A program made the position numbers and the translations under genes. A DNA stretch of 64,000 nucleotides. Origin: Unio delphinus. Lineage: Eukaryota; Mollusca; Bivalvia; Unionida; Unionidae. This document shows, in pieces, positions 40,763 through 52,311 of this stretch (position 1 is the first letter of the stretch; each line of letters starts with the position of its first letter). The notes under the pieces are model-generated. The model did not search any database. It was not told where the DNA came from and saw only the letters and a list, made by a program, of their open reading frames with translations. The DNA lies in assembly GCA_029339505.1 (NCBI GenBank), contig JAQISU010000179.1, positions 9,132,501-9,196,500 on the forward strand, in the 5' to 3' direction.

Positions 40763-40922
40763 ATGTATGTATGTATGTATGTATGTATGTATGTATGTAT
40801 GTATGTATGTATGTATGTATGTATGTATGTATGTATGTATGCATGCATGCATGCATGCATGCATGCATGCATGCATGCATGCATGTATGTATGTATGTAT
40901 GTATGTATGTATGTATGTATGT
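40763..40922. repeat. (TGTA)n-(TGCA)n-(TGTA)n block repeat
   Basis: TGTA units to about 40840, TGCA units to about 40883, then TGTA units to 40922. The central TGCA block is self-complementary and flanked by the same unit on both sides, so it arose by a T-to-C change that spread inside the array. Several overlapping open frames are artefacts. Confidence 0.97.
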
Positions 40923-42730
40923 GTACAAGCCTGCCTGTATGTATGCATGCATGTACGTACTACGTATGCTAAGACTTTAATGTACGTGTATGTGTTGGAT
41001 ATGGCGATGAACATGTCAAGACCTCTTTGTAGAGATTATATGTAGACAATATGCATATTATATTGCAATGAAAATGTAACGTGTGTAGAAAAGTAAAATT
41101 ATGAACTATTGATTGAACTGTACATGTTGGCGGATACATACCGAATATTTGTTAAAGTAACACAGAAGGTTAAAAGAGTTCATTAATTGTTTGAAAATGC
41201 ACAAACTAGCAACAATTACACACTTGGAAAACTTGATTGTACGTTGGTAAAGCAACTGAAACTGAAAGACGAAATCTAACGGTTGTTTTTTTTTTAACGG
41301 CACAATTTGTATCTCTTTCCCTTTCTGTTTCCGTTTATGTTTTTATTCATAATTTCGAAATATGTTATTAATGTATGTCCTAAAATAAAACATGTTAAAT
41401 CGTTTGAAAAGCATATAAAAGGAGCAGACTGATCATCGCCACTATCATTTTGTTTTCTTGTTTTTTTCTCATACCTTTTACCTCTCTTTCGATACTTAAA
41501 ATTTGATTACTTCATTTTTTACAAACATTGGTTAAGACGAAAAACATTTTTCAATTTGTTCTTTTTAAATCATCTGCTTGATAAAGTCTCTTAAAGAAAG
41601 AGATAATAACCATCGTGTGCTTTGACCTTGACTGCCATTTTGGCCACGTGCATTTGGTATCTACATCGATTTTGGCTCGCTCGGGCACCATTCATAAAGT
41701 CATCAAAAGATTCTCGTTTATGCCTGCCTTCTCATCCCCCAACCGGTAGTTTTGTTACCATAACATTTTATCTTAGCGTTGCCAGAGTTTGATCAAAGGG
41801 GCAAGTAACAGCTAATCGTTTCTTTATGTCTGCCATATGGGCGTAAATTGTCCCGACATGAACTTTGTGTCGTAAGAACGTTAAAACCATTTGCCGTTTT
41901 GCTTTTTCGGGAGTTTCTGGTTACGTTCAAACGTTTAATGCGAGAGATGTATATTTTACTGAGAATTCACAGCTGAAGGAAAGTTATATTTTTTGGGGGT
42001 GGGGAGTAAGGATGGGTATTGGGAACATTTTTTTTCTCATGCTTTATAAATATCTTGGATGACCTCGCATTTAAACGCGTTCTTGTAAGAGCCTAATCGA
42101 ATGTATTTATTTTATTTAAAGAAAAGAAAAAAAAGAAAGATTGAATTATTTATTTATTTATGAATGCATTCATCAGTCAATAGATCAGTCAATTAACCAG
42201 TGAAATATCAATCAATTATCCAATGAAATATCAATCAATTTATCAACCAATCAACCTCGATGCACATTTACTGCTACAATTATTTACTGCTCTCCACAAC
42301 ACATGCGTCACATTTTGTTGCAATTCTGTACAAATAATCTTTATATGCACCTTCCATTACATACACCTAACATCATTGTATGTCATCCACTTATCCTTGA
42401 AAAAAAAGTTTTAGTTTGATCACTGAATTTGACAACGCAGCTTTGTATCAACCTGAATTGTGTCCAAAGAGATAAAGAAATTCTTACCAGTGATCATTCT
42501 TTACTCCATTCACCCAACTCCATCGACATACGAAGTCCCACGTACCCATTCACACCGTTCTTTTCCAGACAAATAGATACTGTTCTTTCCACAACAATCG
42601 CGCCTTTGAGGTATTTCAAAGGATTACATTCCCTTGTCCTGTATATTGTAGATCTATAAAATAATCATGTGGTTATCCAGTCGGGTAATTTAGTACATGC
42701 AATGAAGTACGTACGTACGTACATGAGTAA
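40923..42730. other. Intergenic sequence, nothing recognised
   Basis: Unique sequence. Frames of 61 to 76 codons (41106-41303 minus, 41865-42062, 42223-42414, 42429-42659 plus) show no recognisable domains. Confidence 0.45.
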
Positions 42731-42813
42731 GTACATAACAAGACTCGAAATTAATGCCAGTCGGCTAATCCGAGATCAGTTAATGCCGACTGGAAACAAG
42801 TTCCAAACCCTCA
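42731..42813 (+). repeat. Dispersed 83-bp repeat, copy 1
   Basis: Matches 43930-44012 with two visible substitutions. It contains a perfect hairpin, CCAGTCGGC and GCCGACTGG, separated by 19 bases. The upstream flank is a short GTAC/ACGT-type tract in both copies. Confidence 0.93.
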
Positions 42814-43058
42814 CAAATCCGTTGATTTCTAATATATGCAATAACTATGTATAAAACAAAACAGTAACCATTTCTGCCTCGAGCTGTCGAACACGTAGAT
42901 TTTGTTGAATTAAACATCTGATGACATATTGTTTTATGTCTAACTGATATGTTTATTAAACTGACTACCCACGAAGACACTGTGCTTGACGAAAATGACC
43001 ATTTGTCCTTTGACACATCATATAAGCGTGCGGACTGTCAAAATAGTCGGCACACACG

Positions 43059-43374
43059 CCGACCTATCCAGTTTGTTTGTTTATTTGATTAGGATTTTTA
43101 ACGTAGCTTTAACAATATTTTAGTCAGATTGCTACGATGTCTGCAGTGAGGCAGTTTATAGTGATGTAGCATGATGTCCCCACCCAGTCACATTATCCTG
43201 ACACCAGGCCGACCAGTCCTAACACTAACTTCTTAATGCTGAGCGCCAAGCGAGGCAGCTGTTAGTACCATTTTTTTTAAAGTTTTTGGTATGACTCGAC
43301 CGGGGATCGAATCGACGACCTCCCGCTCCCGCGGCTGACGCTCTAACCGGCCACTGGAACGGTCCGACCTATCC
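43059..43374 (-). mobile_element. SINE-A copy, minus strand, internal deletion
   Basis: Element about 43070-43363. Minus-strand head has GACCGTTCCAGTGGCC and a box B-like GGTTCGATCCC variant (the plus strand reads GGGGATCGAATC). The body lacks part of the ATGTCTGCGGCATGATGCCC segment. CCGACCTATCC is repeated at both ends (43059-43069 and 43364-43374), an exact 11-bp target duplication. Box A has lost a few bases (CTAACCGGCCACTGG on the plus strand). Confidence 0.92.
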
Positions 43375-43723
43375 TAAGAAAAGATTGCATTTTTAGCGCA
43401 TTGTATAAAACGTTTAGTGCATTATGATCTGACAACGGAAGAGTTGCAAAATCCGAAACGTAAGAAATTAGATGCTGCCAAGAAAGAGGATGGTCGTCAA
43501 TTTAATCTGGAGAAGAGAGTCAGAAAGTAGCAGAAATCTTAACAGAAAGAATACAATACTCAAAACATGACCCATAAAAGAGAACATGACTGTTGTGCAC
43601 TATCATTTTTGAAATATAAAAAGCATCAATGAAAGTTAAGCACGATCAGTAAAGATGCTAGTATCGAGATCCAGTGGAAGAGTGAAAATTTTAAGTTCGG
43701 CATATATACAAACATACATACTT

Positions 43724-43732
43724 GCACACACA

Positions 43733-43764
<32 letters not shown>

Positions 43765-43780
43765 CATACATACATATATA

Positions 43781-43813
<33 letters not shown>

Positions 43814-43910
43814 AATACATACATACATACATACATACATACATACATACATACATACATACATACATACATACATACATACATACATACATACATACAT
43901 ACATACACAC
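43724..43910. repeat. (CA)n/(CACG)n/(CATA)n compound microsatellite
   Basis: CA with CGCA variants to about 43765, a short CATA/TATA bridge, (CA)n to about 43810, then (CATA)n of about 23 units to about 43904. Frames of 69 to 99 codons are artefacts. Confidence 0.96.
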
Positions 43911-43929
43911 GTACATAGTACATACGTAC

Positions 43930-44056
43930 GTACATAACAGGACTCGTAATTAATGCCAGTCGGCTAATCCGAGATCAGTTAATGCCGACTGGAAACAAGT
44001 TCCAAACCCTCATATATTGTGCTAAAAAAAAACGGCGTTAAACACAACAATAACAA
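43930..44056 (+). mobile_element. Dispersed 83-bp repeat, copy 2, joined to a SINE-B-like 3' end
   Basis: 43930-44012 is the second copy of the 83-bp repeat, including the same 9-bp-stem hairpin. It continues into TTGTGCTAAAAAAAAACGGCGTTAAACAC, which is the SINE-B 3' signature. Copy 1 lacks this end. This suggests a SINE with a different 5' part that shares the SINE-B tail; that reading is inference. Confidence 0.6.
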
Positions 44057-44914
44057 TATGCATGCAGACATATAGAATGAAGTTTTGTGCATATTCTGAA
44101 ACGTATTGCGAATATATTGGCAATACTGTTTATATATTCAGACCACTTATGGTGCATATATTGACCATGTGTGAAATATTAACCAAATTGTTCCTTAAAA
44201 TCGCAATAGAATTGCGAGTATTAGCAAACGTTTTGCGAATATCTCCCCCCCCCCCCGAAAAAAGCAAACAAACATTTATGTTCTGAATGATACGGCTTGG
44301 CATAAATGTGCTTCCGTAGGATTCTAATTCTGTTGTGTGATTAACTGGGATAATGGGGAAAAATTATCTTGCGACTTTAATTATGTTTATGAAAAAGATA
44401 TTATCAGACAACGTTTTGCTAGCAATAAACAACACATGCACATCTTTGAGCTTGTACTATTCTTATAACACACAACAGAGTCGAAATTGACGTGATGATA
44501 AGAGAATTACACTTTTTTCATGAACCTTTTATGCTGCAAGTTGAGGCTAAATATGTAACACCCATATCAAATGTTTTGAAATCTACAATACACGGGAAAT
44601 GAATGACCTTACACCGGTTATGATTAAGATTTTTTCATAGGGAACATACAAGGGTTTATCTTCCAAATAATCTGTAACGTGTATAATTTCCTCATGTTTT
44701 GATTGATAAGTCAACTATGCTCAGCTTCTAGCACCACCTATAAAGACTATAGATGTTTACGGTAGTCATTTTGTAGAAATAAAAGTTATTTATATAACAA
44801 TTTAGAATCAGTTATAAAGGGTATGGTAGAAACAACACGTCTAAATGCGATGATTGAATTTACGTCATCACCGGTGCATGTTAATCGTAATCAAATCTCT
44901 GTCTGTCTGTCTCT

Positions 44915-44918
<4 letters not shown>
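44057..44918. other. Intergenic sequence, nothing recognised
   Basis: Unique sequence with a C11 homopolymer at about 44245-44255. No gene recognised. Confidence 0.5.

Positions 44919-44998
<80 letters not shown>
44919..44998. repeat. (CT)n microsatellite
   Basis: About 40 CT units after a short CTGT stretch. Confidence 0.97.
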
Positions 44999-45001
<3 letters not shown>

Positions 45002-46006
45002 CTTCTCACGGCTACTACTGATTAATAAAAACTTAATAAAAACAATGATAATATGTTTATCTCTGCTGGCGACATTTGTCGTTGAGAGGTGAATACAATT
45101 TTAACCTTGATGTTACAAGAACAAACTAGCTAATCTAACGCGCCATATATAGTAGATACATTCTACCAGGCACATCTTTTAAGGAATTTATGCTATTCAT
45201 ACAATGAAAAACCCAACCCCTTGCTTAGTAAACTGGGGCATTGGTTACATGATAGAATATCTCGCTGCAATTTACGCTTAATTACCCTCTAATCATATTC
45301 CAAACTCTGAAAAATTCAATTATACACCAATTTTGGGAAACTAATGCCATTTAAACCAAAAAGATTCCAGCCCCTAAATGTATGGCATATGACTAATTAG
45401 CTTAAATGATGGAGTCACTGGAATCCATGTTTCTTTTGATCTGTTCCCATTGCTCTCCAGTAGGTAAATTCCTATTGAATTTTTAAAGGATTAACAGTCC
45501 GCACTTTTGTTTGGAAGTACATTCGAGTGATCGATGGCAAGAATATCCCAGATCATATCACCAACGCATGAAATTTAATAAATGTCCCTAGGACGAAGCC
45601 AACATGATACATTTTAAAGTGTTTAAACACCTCGTTTTTATCTCACAACAAAGAAATTCCTTTTGTTTTAATTGCCCCTAATTTTTAACAGAAGTAAAAA
45701 GACCATTTATCTTCCTTAATTGGTTGAGGCTCATATAGCTCGATAAAGATATACCTTTTGTTCCACGACGAAATGTGTTTTTCACCGTCTGCGATAGGTA
45801 ACAAAGTATGAGCCATCCGTGGACAGTTCTTTTCAATAAAACATGCCATTAAGCGGCGGGGAATTTTAAATGTCCATTTTAGATTCCCGTTTCAAAGACG
45901 ACTATTCAAGTCGACAGCAAAGTGATAGTCAGCCTTGATACAATAACACGGACATGGCCTGAACATCATCGAGCTCTTGCGAAAAATACTGGTGGAACTT
46001 TGCTTT
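44999..46006. other. Intergenic sequence, nothing recognised
   Basis: Unique sequence with no open frame of note. Confidence 0.5.
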
Positions 46007-46077
46007 CATACTTTATATTTATTTCATACTTTATGTTTATTTTATACTTTATGTTTATTTTATACTTTATGTTTATC
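46007..46077. repeat. 18-bp AT-rich tandem repeat, about four copies
   Basis: Unit ATACTTTATGTTTATTTT is repeated with minor changes at the first and last copies. Confidence 0.9.
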
Positions 46078-47143
46078 TTCTACATGTGATTTGGACCGGT
46101 TGGGTGAATAGAAAACGCAGTCTATGCTCTAACAAATAACAACAAAGAAAGAGTGAAAATAAGCTTTGAAACATTTAGCAAATAATGTATCTAGTTGGAA
46201 AAACAATGTAAAAATGGGGGGAAAAAAGAACTTACGGTATTATGAATCGATTCACCAAAAAAGTCATAAGAATAATCCAGCATAAGAAATTAGAAGTCCT
46301 AGCAATAAAATCTTCTAATGATGTTGAGTTCGAGTCCTGACGAAAATCCAAAATGGAAGGCGATGACGTATACTTAGGCCTGTATAGCACTGATGTGGCA
46401 ACAATTTTGTGTTGATCCACATACAATAATATCCGGCTACTGAATTCCGAAAACAATTTAAATAAATGGTTTTGTCCAAGAATTCTGTATGAGCAATCAA
46501 ATATTTCAAGAGAAATTAAATAATCTTTTTGGATCCAAATAGAAGAAAATTTAAAATAAAACGCAAAAATTCAACAATGAAGCAAATTATTTGATATCAA
46601 GTGTTTAAAAATCCAAACTGTATAATCTCTCTCTCTAAGCATCTCTATTAAATCTGACTTCTCCGCAATTTCGGAGAAAAAAACAACATGATTTGCGAGT
46701 AAGAGGGACACATGATCATGTTTACATCGTAAAGTCACACATTCCCAATATGGCCCGGACAAAAAACAATCACCTTTCTCCGAGAATAAAAATAGAAAGT
46801 TGTTTACTCCACTGAGTGACTTCTGAATCCAGGTGGGAAACTAAGCAAAAAAATAGATACAATATTTATATTATTAGGTGTTTATGAAAAAACTCGAAAT
46901 GAATTTTCTAAAATAATGCCAAATCAAGTAAACAAGACCACACTGCCTTTATGGACCAATCATTCATATCACCTTTGTCCGACTGAGTCCGAATGGAGAT
47001 GCAAGAGTGTTAATCATCCGTCCCTCACGGAAGTATAATACCATGGATTGAATGATAAGGATAGTGGTTTCGAAGTACTCTAGATGAAATTACTCTTTAA
47101 ACACCATGAGAAAATTTAGTGTGACTCTATTTCCAAGGACAAC
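46078..47143. other. Intergenic sequence, nothing recognised
   Basis: Unique sequence. Minus frames at 46232-46456 and 46571-46762 (74 and 63 codons) are non-repetitive but show no known motif. Confidence 0.4.
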
Positions 47144-47540
47144 TTCTGGGTGGCTGGGTGGTTTAAAGCCTTTGCCTTTACGGACCACTCATACATCTCA
47201 CCCAACGTTCCATCTAAGCTGCGCGCGCGCAGCTGCTCAGACATCCCCGCGCAGCTGAATTGTCAATCCAACAATAAAGTTTGCTTTTCTCCGATATGCT
47301 TGCACAATGCAGTGAGCATTGCGCGCACATCTACCATTCGCTTAGAGGGAACGTTGATCTCACCTTTGTCCGCTTGATTTCGAATCTCGGCTTAATCAAA
47401 GCGAGAACGGGTGAATCATTACTCGTGAATTCCCGTGGGTCTGTGTTTCTTCCCGAGGTCTCCCTGGCTTCTTCCTCCACCATATATAAAGCCGTCATGT
47501 GTAGGCTATCACGTGCTAAAAAATGGGGTTAAACCCACAA
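47144..47540 (+). mobile_element. SINE-B copy interrupted by a hAT MITE
   Basis: 5' part 47144-47202 (GGGTGGTTTAAAGCC...CATCTCACC) and 3' part 47365-47540 (box B-like GATTTCGAATCTCGGC, then the end CGTGCTAAAAAATGGGGTTAAACCC) form one diverged SINE-B. The two parts are split by the 154-bp element at 47203-47356. The SINE is therefore the older insertion. Confidence 0.85.
47195..47364. mobile_element. hAT-type MITE (154 bp) with perfect 8-bp target duplication
   Basis: Element 47203-47356. Terminal repeats: left CAACGTTCCATCTAAGC and right GCTTAGAGGGAACGTTG after a six-base variant, so the inverted repeat is about CAACGTTCCMTCTAAGC with one mismatch. Both flanks read ATCTCACC (47195-47202 and 47357-47364). 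CA..TG ends with 8-bp duplications indicate hAT. The interior has CGCGCGCGCAGCTG-type GC-rich sequence and no coding capacity. Confidence 0.93.
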
Positions 47541-47933
47541 AACGAACCCTCACCCCCATTTTATAAGGACACGTTGCGTTTGTGCCTGGCTATGTTTTTG
47601 TAGCTACGTTTGGGGACCTTTGATAAAGTCAGGTTTTCTATTGTATTATTGATTCTGAAGTGTCTAAGTGCATTCAGTACACGACGCTTTGCTCATTTGC
47701 TCATACAGCGGTTGCTTCTTGGTTGAAATCCGATCATCTCCTTTGTTGATATAGTATCATATATCCTTAGTGTCTGTGCTGATTCACCAATGCTATCCAA
47801 TAAAAAGTGGAGAAAAGCATGATTGCAGTGTTCATCTGGTTATGCACTAGCGAAGGAGTTATATTGTGAGAATTTTCAGAAAGTGAAGAGCTGTTGATTT
47901 TGTTTCGACAAATGAACAAATGAATATATTTAG
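47541..47933. other. Intergenic sequence, nothing recognised
   Basis: Unique sequence between two SINE insertions. No supported features. Confidence 0.5.
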
Positions 47934-48093
47934 TTCAATCCCCGGCCGAGTCATACCAAAGACTTATAAAATGGTACTAACAGCTGCCACGCTGTCAGGG
48001 TAATGTGATTAGACATCACTATAAACTATCACACTGCAGACATCGTAGCGATATGAGTGAAATATTGTTAAAGCTACGTTAAAAAGTCCAAGT
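47934..48093 (+). mobile_element. SINE-A fragment, 5'-truncated with internal deletion
   Basis: Begins at box B (TCAATCCCCGGCCGAGTC), keeps ACCAAAGACTTATAAAATGG, lacks about 120 bp of the body, and ends with ATTGTTAAAGCTACGTTAAA. The tail reads AGTCACAAAACGCACACAC, the TCAC/CACA type. Confidence 0.9.
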
Positions 48094-48300
48094 CACAAAA
48101 CGCACACACTCGATATCTAAGTCCATAATGGGCTGATTCTCGATTACGTGAATGGTCAACACCTCGGCGCGGACTGTTCAGGTGACATGTAGTACACCAA
48201 ATATGAAGTCCGACTAAAGTGTGTTTCGTGTGGTCTTTTTATAATCTCACCCTCCACTATAGAGTTTTGCACTACCGTTTTCTGATCATTGACACGGATA

Positions 48301-48545
48301 CCTCGGCCGAGTTATACCAGAGACTTATACAAATGGTGCTAACAGCTACCTCGCGTGGCGCTCAGCATTAAGAGGTTAGTGTTAGGACTGATCTGCCTGG
48401 TGTCTGGATCACGTGACCGGGTGAGACACGATGCTACATGTCTGCGGTATGATGCCCCCGTGCTTGACATCACTCTTAACTGACACAGTTAAGAGATCGT
48501 AACGACAAGATCGAAAACTTGTAAAAGCTACGTTATAAAACCAAA

Positions 48546-48606
<61 letters not shown>
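48301..48606 (+). mobile_element. SINE-A copy, 5'-truncated, running into (CA)n
   Basis: SINE sequence 48301-48546 starts just after box B (CCTCGGCCGAGTTATACC) and contains the full body with many substitutions, ending AAAGCTACGTTATAAAACC-AAATCAC. The tail is directly continued by about 30 CA units (48547-48606), so the microsatellite probably grew from the SINE tail. The 92-codon minus frame is an artefact. Confidence 0.9.
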
Positions 48607-48609
<3 letters not shown>

Positions 48610-49319
48610 CTCTCTCTGATACTTACGATACCTGCCAAAGTCTTTGCATATTTTTTTTATCATAATGGTAAGTCTTTGTAAGAGCAAAAAGAAATAAAAA
48701 TCATGGAAAGATCAAATCATATAACTGCAATCCACAGGAAACCTTTCTCGAAACAATTTTCTTGTTAAACCTGAAATATTCCCGATACAAGGCTTAATTC
48801 CAGTAGTATTAGGTGCAGCATATACCATATGTGAATTCTGTCCTATGCCGAACCTTACTTATTATTTATACATGGAATATAAAGCCGTGGCTCACTGAAC
48901 ACGTATTTAGTTTGATTTAAAGCAGGTCTGCAATTTTTTAAGGAAACTTCCTCGCTATCACTGCGTGCTTGGATACCGAAAGGATGGATAAGTTCGTGTC
49001 TGGCGTAGTCTTTCTGGAAAGCATTCAGACACACAGATACACAGTTTGGGTACCTCTAGAACGCCAAAACATCTTTTGCTAGTTTTGTTTTTGTAATTGT
49101 TTTCGTGCTGTCTTATTTATGGTTGGTAATTTGGAAACGATGCTTCCATACTTTTAAAATATGAACATTTAACAAAATTAGAAAAATTTAACAATTACAG
49201 GCATCATAGTTGCCTTTGAACATTCAATTACAATTTTCGGTTTGTCATTATTCAAAGTGAACGTTGCAAACATTTTTACTGCGTTTTGAGTGTCTCTTCA
49301 TATTTCACAATTGGAGGTT
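48607..49319. other. Intergenic sequence, nothing recognised
   Basis: Unique sequence without supported features. Confidence 0.5.
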
Positions 49320-49590
49320 ATACTGTCTCTGACGTTAAGGGAAAGATGGCGCTTCTGACATTCCGTGGAAGATTATGCTGTCTCTGACATTCCGTGGAAG
49401 ATTATACTGCCTCTGACATTATAACGAAAGATTATACTGTCTCTGACATTCTGTGGAAGATTATGCTGTTTCTGACATTCTAACAAAGATTATGCTGTTT
49501 CTGACATTCTAACGATGATTATGCTGTCTCTGACATTCTGTGGAAGATTATGATGTCTTTGACATTCTAACGATGATTATGCGGTCTTTG
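49320..49590. repeat. 29-bp minisatellite, about nine copies
   Basis: Unit like ATTATGCTGTCTCTGACATT followed by CCGTGGAAG or CTAACGATG. Two subtypes, GTGGAA and AACRAW, are interspersed. Identity between units is moderate to high. Confidence 0.9.
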
Positions 49591-50361
49591 CGAGATTGTT
49601 CCTCTTGATTCTTTGTATTCCGGTTGTCTGGAGCTTTACTTTTAATGTTAACACTAATATAGTAAGATCAGTGACTTGTACTCTATCATTGAGTACCTCA
49701 TATTCTTCATCTGATTTTTCAGTCGTTCAATTGTTCTTTAGATGCGGTCGACTCGTTTTGTATAGATGTCGCACATCAGCATAAATGCCACCTATGATCT
49801 AAATGGAATAGTCTGATTTTGCGGATTTAACGTATCCTTCAGCGTGAAATGGTGGCCATGGTTATTCTCGCAAAAGTAATTACGATTGAGGGTGGGGAAG
49901 TTACTCTCAAAGATCATGCAGAAGTTGTCCCCACTTGAGTTTCGCCGCTGCTACTGCGTGTTTTACCTCGAATGAGCCCTGCAGCAAACCGGAGACATTT
50001 AAAAATCTTCGCTGCTTAGTAGTTTTCAAGAACGAACTGCATATTTGTTTGAAATCCCTCTTGAGTATTGATACTCCAACATACTTAAGGTTTTGGTGAA
50101 TTTCCAGGCCTTCATTCGATTCAGATCTATGCAAAGACAACAAAGGGATAAACGGATGGCGGAATTGCTGAGATTACCACCAATCTTGAGAATGAGGAAC
50201 GTCAACCGTTTCTTCACCGGCTGTGAAAAAGAGTCTATTGTGGTCCTATGTATCACTAGATCAACGTTCAAGCTTAATGTATGGTCCATGCTAACTACAC
50301 TGTGGAATGTACACCATGGTCCTTGTCAAATTATGTCATAACCAACGCATACACATGCACG

Positions 50362-50365
<4 letters not shown>
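49591..50365. other. Sequence with weak overlapping frames
   Basis: Frames of 78 and 87 codons on the minus strand (49907-50143, 50026-50289) and 82 on the plus strand (50093-50341) overlap. None is repetitive; none contains a domain I recognise. They may be chance or a decayed gene fragment. Confidence 0.3.

Positions 50366-50398
<33 letters not shown>
50366..50398. repeat. (TG)n microsatellite
   Basis: About 16 TG units. Confidence 0.95.
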
Positions 50399-50400
<2 letters not shown>

Positions 50401-50682
50401 TGGTGCATTTTCTCGCAGGCGTTATAGTGTGAACATCTACTTATTTAAAACACTTTTGAACAAACACGGAATACATGTTTGTACATTAATTTATGAATTA
50501 CATTTTGATTGTGGTATTTGTATCGGGGATTTGCCAACTTTCAATTACATGGGATGGGGGTATAATACAAATTTCACCAAATTTCCGGTATTGTCAACAT
50601 TTCAGTTACGTATCATTTTATTTAAGCACATCTTTAAAATAATGTATTCATAAAGTTACCTTGTTATTAATATTAATATTAT

Positions 50683-50684
<2 letters not shown>

Positions 50685-50738
<54 letters not shown>
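50685..50738. repeat. (CA)n microsatellite
   Basis: About 27 CA units, opposite in orientation to the (TG)n at 50366. Confidence 0.97.
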
Positions 50739-50739
<1 letters not shown>

Positions 50740-51298
50740 TACAATGCCAAAGTTAAAATGAACCATTTGAAGTTAAAATAATGTAATTGCACAGACCTTC
50801 TTGCACTTCAGCACTCATCCATTTTGCCTAAGAAGCATATGGCATGCATTACAAGACAATCTTCATAAATGATTGCATTTTTCTTCGAAAACATGTTCCA
50901 ACTGCTGTTATTTAAGGTCACGGTCATATGTCAAGCAGCGGATCTCCCTAAGAGATGCAGGAATTTGATTTTGAAAGATCGAAATGCGTACACGGTAACG
51001 ACGGATGCTATAACGAAACGTGATACACGCAAGCGCAATTTTATCGTAAAAAAAGGAGTAATCTGGTTTAAACAGCAGCATCCGAAAAAACTGGTTCATA
51101 GTTCCCATACCAATTATGAAGTAACCTATAATTATTGTATAAGGCATCGATGACTGGGCTTACGAAGATCGGGTTATGCGTTCTGTCGCAATTAAGAGGC
51201 TAATTAAAGAAAACTTTGATCTACATAAAAGTGAATGTTTTACTGATGAAATCTACTGACCTGATGACAGTATGGAAGTAAATTGAAATTATAAGGAT

Positions 51299-51299
<1 letters not shown>
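50739..51299. other. Unique sequence with one 94-codon frame
   Basis: A plus-strand frame at 50869-51153 is non-repetitive and rich in Lys, Arg and Thr in its second half. I recognise no domain, and a 79-codon frame overlaps it on the other strand, so it is weakly supported. Confidence 0.25.

Positions 51300-51350
<51 letters not shown>
51300..51350. repeat. (TG)n microsatellite flanking a palindromic MITE
   Basis: About 25 TG units immediately left of the palindrome at 51351. Confidence 0.96.
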
Positions 51351-51351
<1 letters not shown>

Positions 51352-51467
51352 TTGGGAATTTATCGATGTGTAAATGTTGCCTAATCATTCACAAAGTAAA
51401 CAAAGTCAGAATTTATGTTAACATTGTGAGTGATTAGGTAAAATGTACTCATCGATAAATACCCAAC
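51351..51467. mobile_element. Palindromic element, 44-bp inverted arms
   Basis: Left arm 51351-51394 (ATTGGGAATTTATCGATGTG...) and right arm 51424-51467 (...CATCGATAAATACCCAAC) are inverted copies with roughly eight mismatches, around a 29-base loop. A (TG)n lies on the left and another (TG)n begins about 20 bp to the right (from about 51487). It looks like a small fold-back MITE that inserted into a (TG)n tract; no clear target duplication could be assigned. Confidence 0.75.
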
Positions 51468-51486
51468 CATTATCATTTAATCCTAT

Positions 51487-51532
51487 AGTGTGTGTGTGTG
51501 TCTGTGTGTATGTGTGTGTGCGTGTGTGTGTG
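51487..51532. repeat. Imperfect (TG)n microsatellite
   Basis: TG units with TC, TA and CG interruptions, right of the palindromic element. Confidence 0.95.
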
Positions 51533-51689
51533 CGCCTGATGATCCATACATCTGTTGTTCGCGGATCACCCTACCTTTGATTATTTTTGATAAACTTGTG
51601 TTATGATGACATAACACATTATAGATATTTTTGTGTGGTAGTTTCATACTGTTTCATCGTCTTTTCCCCAATTTGTAACTCTTTTTATG

Positions 51690-51764
51690 TCTGGAAACTT
51701 GTTAAAGCTACGCTAAAAATTTAATTCACGCACGCACACACACACGCACGCGCACACACACACA
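51690..51764 (+). mobile_element. SINE-A 3' end fragment continued by (CA)n
   Basis: Only the last about 33 bp of SINE-A remain (GAAACTTGTTAAAGCTACG then CTAAAAATTTAATTCAC), followed by CACG/CACA repeats to 51764. The tail type is TCAC/CACA, as in copies at 3187, 47934 and 48301. Confidence 0.8.
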
Positions 51765-52015
51765 ACTAGTTGTAAAACGTTTAGGTTTCCACACTTGTAA
51801 AAGTAAGAAAATGACTGATGTATTTTCATGCCTGGGCACTGAAACTTTTAATATCTGTTCTGAAAATTGGAACACGGATAACATATTTAATGAAATAATG
51901 GTCACGAGAAAATGCACGCAGCATGAGTGCAATGTTTGTAAAGAACGCGTGCTATTTTAGCGTGCGGTTTTGCCGGCTTAATATATTTCTTTACTCTAGT
52001 CCTCATGCCAGCGAA

Positions 52016-52303
52016 CAGTGCCGGATTACTCATTAAGTACACATTGCACGCGCTTAGGACACCATCGCAACAGGGGCACCAGAAAAAATTAAAAGTTTAA
52101 ATGATGATGATAAAATTGAATGCATTATATTTGTTATATGCCCCTTTCGATCTGCATGTACGAGTGTTTTTATTTGGAATGATGGAAACACTGGAATTTT
52201 CCACCTTTTTTAGCTTTTTTTTTTTTTTTAGTTTAACATGTGGGGGGGGGGCACCATAATATGTTCAGTGCTTAGGGCCCTGGAAGGCCTTAATCCAGCA
52301 CTG
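52016..52303. mobile_element. hAT-type MITE (288 bp), older
   Basis: Terminal inverted repeats CAGTGCCGGATTA (left) and TAATCCAGCACTG (right) differ at one position. The terminal 60 bases continue to resemble each other (GCTTAGGACACC and GGGCCCTGGAAGGCC regions). Flanking octamers CCAGCGAA (52008-52015) and TCTGCGAC (52304-52311) match at five of eight positions, consistent with a decayed 8-bp duplication. No coding capacity inside. Confidence 0.85.
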
Positions 52304-52311
52304 TCTGCGAC

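Noticed and set aside
50026..50341. Overlapping 87- and 82-codon frames on opposite strands
   Set aside because: No domain recognised, no splice context, and mutual overlap makes at least one of them spurious; kept only as weak frames.
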